A DNA stretch of 64,000 bases from Phycisphaerae bacterium (GCA_035275405.1 DATEMU010000003.1:1115205-1179204); one strand, 5' to 3'; positions 43,311 to 52,587 are shown, counted from the stretch's first letter. The notes: generated by a model from the sequence alone, not told the origin. Program-made: numbers and translations.

Positions 43311-43438
43311 TTACAGGACGAAATGTACGGCGGGCGGGGCGGCCCTGACCTAGAATGTGGGGCGCGCCGTGCCGCGGTCCCTAAATATCCGGAGGCGGCA
43401 AGGGGCGGCCTCGGAATTCAGGCGAACCAGCCGGCCAC

Positions 43439-44404
43439 TTGGCCGATCTAGGTAGACGAGTTGCCGCCGACACGGCGGGTCTTGCATCCAGGGCGTCGTC
43501 GAAGCGGGAGGATAGGACCATTTCATCAGTTGAGCCGGGCCTTCAGCAGTACCTCAGGCAGATCAACGAGTCGGCCCTTCTTTCCGCGGAAGAAGAGAAG
43601 GAACTGGCGCAGGCGATCATGCGCGGCACCGCCGCGGCGGGTCGATTTGCCCGGCGCGAGATCAACCACGAAGAAAAGCACGAACTCGAACAGACGGCGG
43701 CGACGGCCCGCGAGCGGATGATCCGCAGCAACCTTCGCCTCGTCGTCAACATCGCCAAGGCGTATTCCAATCGCGGCATGCCGCTGTCCGACTTGATCGA
43801 AGAGGGCAATCTTGGGCTCCTGCGGGCCGTCGAAGGATTCGATCCCGAAATCGGGGCGCGCTTCAGCACGTATGCGAGCTGGTGGATCAAGCAGGCCATC
43901 AAGCGAGCACTGATCAACGCCGTTCAGCCGGTGCATATTCCCGCCTACATGGTCGAGATGATCGCCCGATGGAAGCAGGTTCATACCGAGCTGATCGAGG
44001 AACTGGGCCATGCTCCGACGGTGCAGGAGGTTGCCGAGCGGATGCAGCTTCCCGAGCGAAAGGTCCGGATTATCAAGCGGGCCGTCCGGGCATTCACCGC
44101 TCCGACGCAGTCCTCGATGAACGATGCGGGGGTGCTGCTCTCGGACATGCTCCCGGACGAAAAATCACCCACGCCGGACGAAGCCGTCTTCAACGAGGCC
44201 GAGTCGCAGATGCTGGCGAAGCTGGTCGATGCGCTCGATCCGCGGGAGGCGACGATCCTGCGGCTGCGCTACGGTCTGGATGAAGAGGAACCGATGACGC
44301 TCAAGGACATCGGCGCGCGGATCGGATTGACCCGCGAGCGCGTCCGGCAACTCGAGGGCGAGGCGCTCCGCAAGCTCCAGGAAACGCTGGCACCATCGGT
44401 GTAG
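43439..44404 (+). CDS. Sigma-70 family RNA polymerase sigma factor (RpoD/RpoS-like)
   Basis: The protein has regions 1.2 (GLQQYLRQINESALLSAEEEK), 2 (AYSNRGMPLSDLIEEGNLGLL, then RFSTYASWWIKQAIKRAL), 3 (HAPTVQEVAERMQLPERKV) and 4 (RLRYGLDEEEPMTLKDIG, RLTRERVRQLEGEAL). This is a group 1/2 sigma factor lacking a long 1.1 region. Start is uncertain: the open frame gives TTG at 43439 without a ribosome binding site, while GGGAGGATAGG stands 3 bases before an in-frame ATT at 43520, giving 294 residues. No in-frame ATG occurs before region 1.2. It is downstream of rpsA with 128 bases between. Confidence 0.92.
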   Translation: MADLGRRVAADTAGLASRASSKREDRTISSVEPGLQQYLRQINESALLSAEEEKELAQAIMRGTAAAGRFARREINHEEKHELEQTAATARERMIRSNLRLVVNIAKAYSNRGMPLSDLIEEGNLGLLRAVEGFDPEIGARFSTYASWWIKQAIKRALINAVQPVHIPAYMVEMIARWKQVHTELIEELGHAPTVQEVAERMQLPERKVRIIKRAVRAFTAPTQSSMNDAGVLLSDMLPDEKSPTPDEAVFNEAESQMLAKLVDALDPREATILRLRYGLDEEEPMTLKDIGARIGLTRERVRQLEGEALRKLQETLAPSV

Positions 44405-44431
44405 CCACTCCCGCCACCCATCAATCACTGA

Positions 44432-45901
44432 TTACCACGCGGACATGGCCGTCACCATCAATGGCTGATACAGAATCTCGGGCGGCATGTTGTACCACGC
44501 CGTCGAGATGATCCCCAGCGCGGACTTGTTTTCCGTACAGCGTCGCGCGTGCGTACGGATGTTGTGCTCGAAGCGCGTAAAGTTCGGCACGCCGTCCTTC
44601 GTGTCGCCGTTGCCGATTGCCGTGGGGCTTGTGATCACGTCGTGACCGCGGTCCTGGTAGTACTCGAGGTAGGGCAGCGCCCGAATCCAGCGGGGGAAGC
44701 CGCCGCCGAGATAGCGGCCGAATTCGGCCATGTAGGGTTTTCCCAACGCGGTCTTGAGCCGGGCGGGCTCCGAATAATTCTTCATCACGTCGCGTTGTAC
44801 GTCGGGCACCTTGCCGCGTTTGTCGGCAACCGTCCAGCGCCAGTCGTGGCAGACGCGCGGCGCGCCGTCCAGGTGGGCCATGCGGGGGATCAGGACCGGC
44901 GTGGGGTCGGAGACGGCGATGTAATCCCAATATTGGATGATCGTTTCCTTGGGCAGATGCTCCAATGCGGCGGGAAAGGCGCAGAAGGTGTCGTCCCAGA
45001 CGATGGGGCGCAGGCCTTTTTCGAGAATCCACCGCGTCGCCTCGCCGATGTAGCGGCCGAAGAGCGCGCCGACACCCTCCTGTTTGGCGATGGGGGCGCA
45101 GCGCGAACAGGCGCCAATCTTGCGGGCCTCGTCGGCGCCGAGGTGGAAATATTTTGCGTTGGGGTGCAGGGCGAGGATGTCCTGTGCGAGGGCTTTGAAG
45201 AGCGGGAGACTTTCGGGGTGTAGCGGGCAGAGCAAATTGGACTTTTCGGGCCGTTCGCGGAGGTGTGCGAGGTGCGGATGTCGCAGGGCGAATTCCAGAT
45301 GGGCGATGCTTTGCTGGAAGGGAATGATCTTGATGCCGAGTTCCGCTGCGCGGGAATTGAGTCGGCCGATGTCGTCGGGGGTCAGCGCGAGGTCGTCGCG
45401 TAGTTGCGGGTGCGACGTGAAGGGGAATCGCGAGCCGTATTCGACCAATAGGACATTAAGCTTGAACGCGGCGGCCGCCTGCATGAGTCGCAGGGCCTCG
45501 TCGATGCCCATGCGGCGGTAGTGGTCGAAGTTGAGATGGAAACCGCGGAAACGCAACGTCGGCCCGTCGCAAATGCGGCCGGTCGGTACTCGCCCGCTGG
45601 ATGCGATCTGCTTGAGTGTGTTGAGGGCGTAACGGAAGCCGTTGATGTCGCCGGCGCGGACATCTACGTGAGATTCGCCGAAGTCCAATTCGTAGCAGGA
45701 TGCCGGGAGATCGCCGGCTCCCAATCGGACAGACATCACGCCGTCGGCGCGGCCGCCCAGGTCCGATGCGTATGCGTTGCGCAGCGGCTCGGCCGCCGGC
45801 ACTTCGCAGGTTACTTCGATTTGTCGCGGCCACGGCTGTTCGGTCGGGTGAAGATCGTACTTCTTGGGGATGGGGATGATCTCGCAGGGTTTGTTGCTCA
45901 T
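44432..45901 (-). CDS. GH20-like beta-hexosaminidase, no signal peptide
   Basis: Start at 45901 gives 489 residues; the longer frame has no support. An N-terminal alpha/beta domain (about 8-110) is followed by a TIM barrel with FRGFHLNFDH at residue 118 and the catalytic pair D257-E258 in YFHLGADEARKIG, as in the H-x-G-x-D-E motif of GH20. WDDTFCAF and IIQYWDYIA also fit. Family 20 enzymes remove terminal GlcNAc/GalNAc by substrate-assisted catalysis. There is no signal peptide, so it is predicted cytoplasmic, like recycling hexosaminidases. It is divergent from asnB, 66 bases apart. Alternative: a related O-GlcNAcase-type enzyme of another family. Confidence 0.78.
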   Translation of the reverse strand: MSNKPCEIIPIPKKYDLHPTEQPWPRQIEVTCEVPAAEPLRNAYASDLGGRADGVMSVRLGAGDLPASCYELDFGESHVDVRAGDINGFRYALNTLKQIASSGRVPTGRICDGPTLRFRGFHLNFDHYRRMGIDEALRLMQAAAAFKLNVLLVEYGSRFPFTSHPQLRDDLALTPDDIGRLNSRAAELGIKIIPFQQSIAHLEFALRHPHLAHLRERPEKSNLLCPLHPESLPLFKALAQDILALHPNAKYFHLGADEARKIGACSRCAPIAKQEGVGALFGRYIGEATRWILEKGLRPIVWDDTFCAFPAALEHLPKETIIQYWDYIAVSDPTPVLIPRMAHLDGAPRVCHDWRWTVADKRGKVPDVQRDVMKNYSEPARLKTALGKPYMAEFGRYLGGGFPRWIRALPYLEYYQDRGHDVITSPTAIGNGDTKDGVPNFTRFEHNIRTHARRCTENKSALGIISTAWYNMPPEILYQPLMVTAMSAW

Positions 45902-45967
45902 AATGTCATCGCCGGAGTACCATGCCGACCGCGCGGCGGAGTATAACCGGTCGCGGCGGGAGACGTC

Positions 45968-47851
45968 ATGTGCGGGATCGTCGGCGGCATTTCGATCGAA
46001 CCGTTTTCCGGATTGGCGGAATCCGGCCGGCTTGATGCCGCGATTGACACACTGGCGCATCGCGGTCCGGACGATCGTAGCAGGGCGACTTATTCCGACG
46101 GCCGCGCTTTCTTTGGGCATCGGCGGCTGTCGATCATCGACGTTGCGGGCGGGCATCAACCGCTCTCCAACGAGACGGGCACGGTCCACGCGATCTACAA
46201 CGGCGAGATCTACAACTACCGCGCGCTCCGCGACGCGCTGGCGTTTCGCGGACACGAGTTTCGCACACAGACCGACGGCGAGGTGGTCGTCCATCTGTAC
46301 GAAGACAAGGGCGCGGACTTTGTACGTGAACTGTCCGGCATGTTCGCGGTCGCGATTTACGACGAGACGGCGCGGAAGCTTACGCTGGCCCGCGATCGCA
46401 ACGGCATCAAGCCGCTCTACTACTTCCACGACGGCCGGTCGCTGATCTTCGGATCGGAGTTGAAGGCGATTCTCGCGCTGTTGCCCGCGCGACCACGGCT
46501 CTCCGCGCATGCGCTCGCGGAATATTTGCGATGGAAGTATGTCCCCGCGCCATGGTCGATCTATGAGGGCATTCATAAACTGCCGCCGGGCCATGTGTTA
46601 CGCGCGGGGTACGACGAGGGGCGGATCGCGGTCGAGACCCGTCGGTATTGGGATGTCGATTACGGCGTCGCGAAACTGTCGGACGAGCGCGAGGCGATTG
46701 AACAACTCGACGCCAAGCTCCGGGCGGCTGTGAAGAGCCATCTGGAGTCCGACGTCGAGGTCGGAGCGCTGCTCAGCGGCGGGGTCGATTCGTCGCTCGT
46801 CGTGGCGCTGGCCTGCGACATCGGCGGACGGCCGATCAAAACATTTTCCGTGGGCTTTGAGGAGGAGGGGTTCGATCAGCTTCCTTTCGCACGGCTGCTG
46901 GCAAACCGCTACGGTACCGTGCACCACGAGGAGCACGTCCGGCTCGATCCGATGCAGGCGATGCCCCTCCTGGTGCGGCAGTTTGATGAGCCGTTCGCGG
47001 ACTCGTCCGCGCTGGCCTGCTACGCCGTGTGTCAGGTTGCCGCGAAGCACGTCAAGGTCGCGCTGACCGGGGACGGGGGCGATGAGAGCTTTGCCGGCTA
47101 CGGCCGGTACGAAGAGGTCCTGACCGCGCAAAAGCGATCCGGCATCTGGCGGGGGCTGCGGGATCGGGCGATCATCTCATCCTCGTCGGCGCTCGTCTCG
47201 CCGGAGGCCAAGTACCTCAAACGGTTCCGCCACGCGGCGCTCGCTCCGCTGGAGCGGCACGAGCAGCACCAGAGACTGTGCAGCGACTGGCTGCTCAACA
47301 AGCTGTTGACAAACGCGTACGCCCGCGAAGCCGGGCCGAATGTATTTGGCGAGCATCGCGACCGGGCGACGGGGCGGGGGTGGTCGGCGGTCGATGTCGC
47401 GCAGTACGTCGACCTGCACGTGTCGCTGCCGGACGACATGCTCACAAAGGTCGATCGGACCAGCATGGCGTGCAGTCTGGAGTGCCGCGTGCCGCTGCTG
47501 GACCACACGATCACCGAGTTCAGCGCGAGTCTGGCGACCGACTTGAAAATACGCGGCGGCGTACGGAAATACCTGCTGAAGAAGCTGGCGGAGCGATACG
47601 TGCCGCGCGAGCTGTTGTACCGGCCGAAGATGGGGTTTCGCATCCCGATCCGGCGATGGCTGAAGCGCGGTCTGCTCGCGCAGACGGAGGCGCTCGTCGT
47701 GGATGGGGCGCTGGTCGGACATGGGATCATCGACCCGCAGGCATTTCATTGGATGGTCCGGCAACAAGGGCGACCGTGGATCGATTTCGGGAGCCAGTTG
47801 TGGGGGCTATTGTTTCTGGAGCAGTGGGCGAGGGAGTATCTGGGGGAATGA
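45968..47851 (+). CDS. asnB: Asparagine synthetase (glutamine-hydrolysing)
   Basis: The 627-residue protein has Cys2 (MCGIVGG) as the glutaminase nucleophile, RGPDDRS and GFRGHEF-type class II amidotransferase motifs, and an ATP-pyrophosphatase site SGGVDS (residues 270-275). Later CRVPLLDHTI and KMGFRIPIRRWL fit the synthetase domain. It makes asparagine, but family members in surface-polysaccharide clusters can amidate sugars or peptides, and the flanking glycosyltransferases leave that option open. Start ATG at 45968 is fixed by the Cys2 requirement. Confidence 0.94.
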   Translation: MCGIVGGISIEPFSGLAESGRLDAAIDTLAHRGPDDRSRATYSDGRAFFGHRRLSIIDVAGGHQPLSNETGTVHAIYNGEIYNYRALRDALAFRGHEFRTQTDGEVVVHLYEDKGADFVRELSGMFAVAIYDETARKLTLARDRNGIKPLYYFHDGRSLIFGSELKAILALLPARPRLSAHALAEYLRWKYVPAPWSIYEGIHKLPPGHVLRAGYDEGRIAVETRRYWDVDYGVAKLSDEREAIEQLDAKLRAAVKSHLESDVEVGALLSGGVDSSLVVALACDIGGRPIKTFSVGFEEEGFDQLPFARLLANRYGTVHHEEHVRLDPMQAMPLLVRQFDEPFADSSALACYAVCQVAAKHVKVALTGDGGDESFAGYGRYEEVLTAQKRSGIWRGLRDRAIISSSSALVSPEAKYLKRFRHAALAPLERHEQHQRLCSDWLLNKLLTNAYAREAGPNVFGEHRDRATGRGWSAVDVAQYVDLHVSLPDDMLTKVDRTSMACSLECRVPLLDHTITEFSASLATDLKIRGGVRKYLLKKLAERYVPRELLYRPKMGFRIPIRRWLKRGLLAQTEALVVDGALVGHGIIDPQAFHWMVRQQGRPWIDFGSQLWGLLFLEQWAREYLGE

Positions 47852-47911
47852 CGAATGGCGCGACCGGACTGGGTGATGTCCACCAAGTAACCTAACCCAC
47901 TTGAAGACGCG

Positions 47912-48910
47912 TCAGCGAACCCCGGCAAAGAAATAGGCGAGCACACCCTGGGTCATGCCGATGCCTCGCCAGAAGGCGCGAAGGAAGCCGAAAGGGGCGT
48001 ACCAGAGATATTTGGCCTGCTGCGTGGCGGTGGTGAGGCGGATGGTGCGCGGAAACTGCATCAAGAGCAGGATGATTGCCAACAGATGCGGCAGGCGGTT
48101 GAGGCCGGGGATGAACAGGAAGACAAGTGAGGCTAGGGTGAGCATCGCGACCGCAGGTTGCGCGTGGTCGATCAGGTCGCTGTACGCGTCGCCGGCCGCC
48201 TTGCTTCGATGGCGCATGTGCAGGAAAACTCGCCAGTAGCCGTGATGGCGCTGGGCGCGAAGGTAGCGGGTCAGTCGCGTCGGGTGAAAGTGGCGGACGA
48301 TACTTCTTGGCTCGAAGCGGAGGAGGTGACCGGCCTCGTGGACACGGTAGGCCAGTTCGGCGTCCTCCGCGCCGGGGGAGCCGGGTCCGTTGTAACGGTG
48401 CTCGTCGAAGCCGCCGACCTGTTCGAGGATCGCCTTGCGGTAGAGGACGTTGAAGCCGCCGAGGAAGTTGACTTCGGCGGGCATCGAGCGGTGTCGCTGG
48501 ATGATTTCTTCGTGGATGAGGCAGGCAAGCAGTGAGTCTGGGCACATGTTGCCGTAGCTTCCGCCTGCCCCGCCGACCTTCGAATCATCCAGGTGTGGCA
48601 GGAGTAGGGAGAGCGCGTCGGGCTGGGCCACGCAGTCCGAGTCGATGAACCAGACGAGCGGGTGGGCCGCGGCCTTCCAGCCGATGTTGCGCGCCGCACC
48701 CGGGCCGCCGCCGGGGCCGGTCAGGCAGCGGACGGGATAGGTGGCGACGATGGACGCGGTGTCGTCGGTCGAGCCGTCGTTGACGAAGATGATCTCGGCC
48801 AGGCGGGAGCCATCCTGATTCAGCAGCGGCACGACCGCATCGAGACAGGTCCGGATCGTCCGGGCGGCGTTGCGGCCGGGGATGACGAGGGTGACAAGTT
48901 CGGCGCTCAC
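47912..48910 (-). CDS. Family 2 glycosyltransferase with C-terminal membrane helices
   Basis: The 332-residue protein has a GT-A fold: VTLVIPGRNAARTIRTCLDA, VNDGSTDDTASIV, and IDSDCVAQPDAL as the DxD-type metal and nucleotide-sugar site, GGFNVLYRKAILEQVGGFDE and EDAELAYRVHEAG as the acceptor and ED motif. Two membrane helices (about residues 255-290) near the C-terminus anchor it to the inner membrane. It is co-directional with the upstream TPR/TMTC-like gene, 30 bases apart, so the two are probably one operon. Donor and acceptor cannot be told. Confidence 0.9.
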   Translation of the reverse strand: MSAELVTLVIPGRNAARTIRTCLDAVVPLLNQDGSRLAEIIFVNDGSTDDTASIVATYPVRCLTGPGGGPGAARNIGWKAAAHPLVWFIDSDCVAQPDALSLLLPHLDDSKVGGAGGSYGNMCPDSLLACLIHEEIIQRHRSMPAEVNFLGGFNVLYRKAILEQVGGFDEHRYNGPGSPGAEDAELAYRVHEAGHLLRFEPRSIVRHFHPTRLTRYLRAQRHHGYWRVFLHMRHRSKAAGDAYSDLIDHAQPAVAMLTLASLVFLFIPGLNRLPHLLAIILLLMQFPRTIRLTTATQQAKYLWYAPFGFLRAFWRGIGMTQGVLAYFFAGVR

Positions 48911-48940
48911 GTCCGCACTGTAATCGGCGCGGCGGCGAAT

Positions 48941-50953
48941 TCAACGCGGAGCGGACGCCGGCTGCACGGCGTCCTCCTTTCCCACGTAATGTTCCAGCGC
49001 CACGCGGGCGGGGCCGTAGTCGGGGTTGATGGCGAGGGCGGCGCGATAGGCGGCCACGGCCTCGATGGGGTGTTCCATGCGCGTATGGGCATAACCAATG
49101 CCGTACTGGGCTTCGTAGTGTTGCGGGTTCAGGCGGACCGCCTGCTCGTATTCAATTAGTGCCAGGTCGTTGCGACCTTCCTTGGCGAGCGAGTTGCCGA
49201 GATTGTAATGCGCCTTGGCGAGAGTGAGGGGGTTCGATTTGGGCCCGGCCGCGGCGATAGCGGTCTGAAACTCCTCGATGGCCTCGGTCTGGCGGTCCTG
49301 TTCGGCGAAGAGGTTGCCGAGCATGATGTAGGCCTCGAGGTATGAGGGGTTGAGTTTCTGCGTCTCGCGGTATTCTGCAATAGCCTCCGCGGGACGACCC
49401 AGCCGTTTGAGACAGTTGGCCAGGTTATAGTGGGCGTCGACCAGGCCCGGCTGCAATTCGACCGCCCGGCGATAATGTGCCGCGACTTCCTCGAATTGTC
49501 CCTTCTTGGCGAGTTGATCGGCGACATTGACATGAATCTTCGCCGTGTTCGGCGAAATCCTGAGAGCGCGGCTGAGGTGCTCCAGGGCTTCGGCCGGATC
49601 GGCCCGATCGCGGAGGGCGATGGCCAGGTTGTTGTGCGCGCGGGCGTTGTTGGGGCGCCGGGCGACGACGCCGCGCCACATTTCGACGGGGTCGGCGTAG
49701 AGTTTGTTGCGCGTCCACGTCGCCGCGGAGAGCGCTACGGCAACGACCAATACCACTGCGACCGCGGGCTTGCGCCATGAGGGTCGGGCGGACGCCGCGG
49801 TCCCGAGTCCGACCATGATGAGCGAAATCAGCGCTGCGAGCGGCAGGTACATGCGGTGCTCGAAGGCCATGTCTTGCACAGGAACAAAGCTGGAGGTCGG
49901 CGCGAGGATGATGAAGAACGCGGCGGCGAGAAATCCAACTCCCGGGCGCCGGACCCAGAGGAACATGGTCGCGATCAAGAGAAGGGCGACCGTCATGAGC
50001 GCGGGAAAGGCCTCGGCCAGGCTTTTCACGACCGGCCAATCGAAGTAGTCCAGGCAGAGCGGATGCGGCCAGAAGGTGAGGCGCAGGTAGTGGAGGATTA
50101 CGCCCGGCTGCGTTAGTGCGTACTGAGCCGGCGTTACTGCGCCGACACCGAAGCCGACGGTGGAGCCGGCGTCGGGCGAGGTTTCCAGGACGCCGCTGAA
50201 GATGCCGAGCCACCAGAGGACACTCCAGGTCGCTGCGAGGGCGAGGTGGACTGGCCAGCGGCGCAGAAGGACATGCCGCCAACTAGGTGAGAGAACTGCC
50301 CGGTCATAGAGGAGTGCGACGACGGGGGCGGTGACCATGACGGCCTTGGTCGCCATGCCCAGCGCGCAAGAAGCGACGGCGCAGACGTACCACGGGATGG
50401 CCCGACGTGAATCGGCTCCGCGAACGAGGCCGTACAGCATCAGGAGGTAAAAGAGGCCCATCATCGATTCGCCGCGTTGGATGACGTACGTGACGGCCTG
50501 GGTGTTGAGGGGGTGCACGGCCCAGAGGATCGCGGCGCAGGCGGCAGCGCCCGTGGCTAGGGGTTCCGCGGGCTCTCTTAGGGTACGCGCCAGGCTTCGC
50601 CGCACGAGGCCGAAGAGGGTGAGCGCGGCGGCGAGGTGGACAGCCAGATTGAAGGCATGAAAGCTCCAGGGCTCGATGCCGCCGATGGCGTAGTTGATGG
50701 CCAGGGAAAGATCGACGACCGGCCGGGGACCGGTCAGCAGCGGCCAGGGGGGCCATGGATCGGCGAAGCGATCATCGGCAAGGTGGGCGTAGTCGTCGAG
50801 GAGAAAGGCGCCGTGGAAGCTGGTGTAATAGGCCGCACTGGTGGCGGCGGCGATCACGAAAACGGCCAGCCAATGGTAGGCGCGGAGATTAGGCTCTGAT
50901 CCCCGTTTGGCGGTCGGTTGTTGAGGCGCGGCGTTTCGACACTTCTTCGCCAT
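48941..50953 (-). CDS. TMTC-like GT-C membrane protein with TPR tail
   Basis: This 670-residue protein is a paralogue of the one at 38994. It has the first-loop acid motif FLLDDYAHLADD, TGPRPVVDLSLAINYAIGG, then YVIQRGESMMGLFYLLMLYG, and AFEHRMYLPLAALIS, about ten membrane helices in all, and about seven TPR units in the last 270 residues (for example RISPNTAKIHVNVADQLAKK and RLNPQHYEAQYGIGYAHTRM). As with its paralogue, GT-C O-mannosyltransferase-like activity with a polyprenyl-phosphate donor is inferred, not shown. The TPRs would lie on the outer face or periplasmic side if the topology follows TMTCs. Confidence 0.84.
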   Translation of the reverse strand: MAKKCRNAAPQQPTAKRGSEPNLRAYHWLAVFVIAAATSAAYYTSFHGAFLLDDYAHLADDRFADPWPPWPLLTGPRPVVDLSLAINYAIGGIEPWSFHAFNLAVHLAAALTLFGLVRRSLARTLREPAEPLATGAAACAAILWAVHPLNTQAVTYVIQRGESMMGLFYLLMLYGLVRGADSRRAIPWYVCAVASCALGMATKAVMVTAPVVALLYDRAVLSPSWRHVLLRRWPVHLALAATWSVLWWLGIFSGVLETSPDAGSTVGFGVGAVTPAQYALTQPGVILHYLRLTFWPHPLCLDYFDWPVVKSLAEAFPALMTVALLLIATMFLWVRRPGVGFLAAAFFIILAPTSSFVPVQDMAFEHRMYLPLAALISLIMVGLGTAASARPSWRKPAVAVVLVVAVALSAATWTRNKLYADPVEMWRGVVARRPNNARAHNNLAIALRDRADPAEALEHLSRALRISPNTAKIHVNVADQLAKKGQFEEVAAHYRRAVELQPGLVDAHYNLANCLKRLGRPAEAIAEYRETQKLNPSYLEAYIMLGNLFAEQDRQTEAIEEFQTAIAAAGPKSNPLTLAKAHYNLGNSLAKEGRNDLALIEYEQAVRLNPQHYEAQYGIGYAHTRMEHPIEAVAAYRAALAINPDYGPARVALEHYVGKEDAVQPASAPR

Positions 50954-51109
50954 GTTGTCTTATTGGAGCGTAGGAAGGCTTCGAAGAAAAGCGATCCGCA
51001 TCGGAGTTGGCGGGGACGACGCTTCTGTACAGTGCAAGGCTGTGTTGGTGGATTCTCCGTGCATCCTTGTTTAGGATTCGCCGAGGTCGCAGTACGGAGC
51101 CGTACGCCT

Positions 51110-51832
51110 TTGTCGAAAGAATCATCCGCCGTTGAAACTGTCTTGCCGCCGGAGGCGCGGGAGGGGACCTTCGTCGTCATTCCCGCGTTCAATGAGGCGG
51201 GGGCGATCGAGCAGGTGGCGCGGGGGGTGGCCGACGCATATCCCAATGTGGTGGTGGTGGACGACGGGTCGCTGGATGAAACGGGCGCGGCGGCGCGGCG
51301 ATCGGCGAAATACGTCCTGCGGCACGCGATCAATCGCGGACAGGGGGCGGCGATTCAGACGGGCATCGAATTCGCGCTGAAGGCTGGAGCGAAGTACATC
51401 GTCACCTTCGATGCGGATGGACAGCACCGCGTGGAGGATATTGCCGCACTGGTCGGGCCAATTTGGCGGGGGGAATGCGACGTCGCCCTGGGGTCGAGGT
51501 TCCTGGGCGAGGCAGAGGGGCTTTCGAGCGGCCGGCGAATGACACTCAAGCTGGGCGTCTTGTTTACGCGCGTGACCAGCGGCGTGAAACTGACGGATAC
51601 GCACAACGGCCTGCGGGCATTTTCGCGGGCCGCGGCCGAGCAGATCGAGATCAAGCTGGACGGCATGGCCCATGCGAGCGAGTTGATCGACCTGATCGTG
51701 CGGTCAGGGCTGACGTACAAGGAGGTCCCTGTCACGGTGCGCTACACCGCCTATTCGACGGCCAAGGGTCAATCGTCGCGCGGGGCCGTCCGCGTCGCGC
51801 TGCATTATCTGGTCGGGAGGATGATTCGATGA
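51110..51832 (+). CDS. Polyprenyl-phosphate sugar synthase-like GT2 (DPM1 type)
   Basis: A TTG at 51110 with GGAG about 11 bases upstream is the most likely start (240 residues); the open frame to 50918 runs into the divergent neighbour's leader. Motifs are TFVVIPAFNEAGAIEQVARG, VVVDDGSLDETG, GQGAAIQTGIEFAL and VTFDADGQHRVEDI, the DPM/Pgf-type GT-A signature. DTHNGLRAFSR and PVTVRYTAYSTAKGQSS complete it. Such enzymes load a sugar from GDP- or UDP-sugar onto polyprenyl phosphate. The partner gene is DUF2304. This would supply the donor for the four GT-C proteins; the link is inferred. It is divergent from the GT-C gene at 48941. Confidence 0.86.
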   Translation: MSKESSAVETVLPPEAREGTFVVIPAFNEAGAIEQVARGVADAYPNVVVVDDGSLDETGAAARRSAKYVLRHAINRGQGAAIQTGIEFALKAGAKYIVTFDADGQHRVEDIAALVGPIWRGECDVALGSRFLGEAEGLSSGRRMTLKLGVLFTRVTSGVKLTDTHNGLRAFSRAAAEQIEIKLDGMAHASELIDLIVRSGLTYKEVPVTVRYTAYSTAKGQSSRGAVRVALHYLVGRMIR

Positions 51833-52170
51833 ACGTGTTTCAAGTGCTGGTGCTGGGTGTGTTGGCATTTCTTCTGCTGGTGGATTTGATCGCGCTGGCT
51901 CGGGGCTGGCTGACGCGGAAGGAGGGGTTCGTCTGGGGCGGCATTTGTCTGGCGACGGCGCTGGCGATCTATGACCCGCAAATGATTCAGCGGATAGCGA
52001 AGGCGCTGGGGATCGGGCGCGGCGCGGATTTGATCCTTTATTGCGCCGTCGTGATTACCATGATCGGGTTCTGGATGGTGTATGTGCGGCTGCGGGGATT
52101 GCGGCGGGAAATGACGCTGCTGGTGCGGCATCTGGCGATCCTTGAGGCGCAGCGGGAACAGAAGGACTAA
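51829..52170 (+). CDS. DUF2304 membrane protein, partner of the GT2
   Basis: The 113-residue protein overlaps the GT2 stop by ATGA and has GGGAGG upstream. It has three membrane helices (about residues 4-24, 35-48 and 63-82) and a final charged coiled segment RLRGLRREMTLLVRHLAILEAQ. DUF2304 proteins are found next to DPM-like GT2 enzymes and probably anchor or regulate them. Function is otherwise unknown. Confidence 0.85.
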   Translation: MNVFQVLVLGVLAFLLLVDLIALARGWLTRKEGFVWGGICLATALAIYDPQMIQRIAKALGIGRGADLILYCAVVITMIGFWMVYVRLRGLRREMTLLVRHLAILEAQREQKD

Positions 52171-52263
52171 GGGTTCGTTGCGATGGCAACTCCGCATATT
52201 ATCCGATAGGATCGCGTGCGGCGCAAAGCCCGAATACAGAATCGCCACACGAGGAGTCGAGAT

Positions 52264-52548
52264 ATGGTCACTGTTGGCATGAACTACAAGGTCCTTCCCG
52301 GCAAGGAGGAGACCTTTGAAACCGCGTTTCGCAAGGTCATTGCGGCGATGAAGGACATGGCGGGACACACGGTCACGCGGATGTACCGGGACATCGACGA
52401 CGCGCGTTCGTACGTGATCCTCTCTGATTGGAGCGACCGAGCGGCGTTCGACGCGTTCATCGCGTCGGATACCTTTCGGGCCGTCGCCAACTGGGGCAAG
52501 GAGAATATCCTGGCGGGTCGACCGGCGCACACGTACTACGAACATTGA
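52264..52548 (+). CDS. Antibiotic-biosynthesis-monooxygenase-fold protein
   Basis: The ATG at 52264 with GAGGAG upstream gives 94 residues. VGMNYKVLPGKEETFETAFRKV, then SYVILSDWSDRAAFDAFIAS match the ABM (dimeric alpha/beta barrel) fold; the family holds haem-degrading and quinol monooxygenases as well as proteins without assigned activity. TFRAVANWGKENILAGRP is the final helix. No catalytic Asn/His set is decisive. Cytoplasmic. It may be a free-standing small enzyme. Confidence 0.75.
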   Translation: MVTVGMNYKVLPGKEETFETAFRKVIAAMKDMAGHTVTRMYRDIDDARSYVILSDWSDRAAFDAFIASDTFRAVANWGKENILAGRPAHTYYEH

Positions 52549-52587
52549 GTTGGGCCCCTCGTCGCCACCCCTCCCGGCGGGTTCCTC

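Noticed and set aside
45902..46594. N-terminal extension of the GH20-like gene to 46594
   Set aside because: It runs across the start of asnB on the other strand. The start at 45901 gives a sensible first domain.
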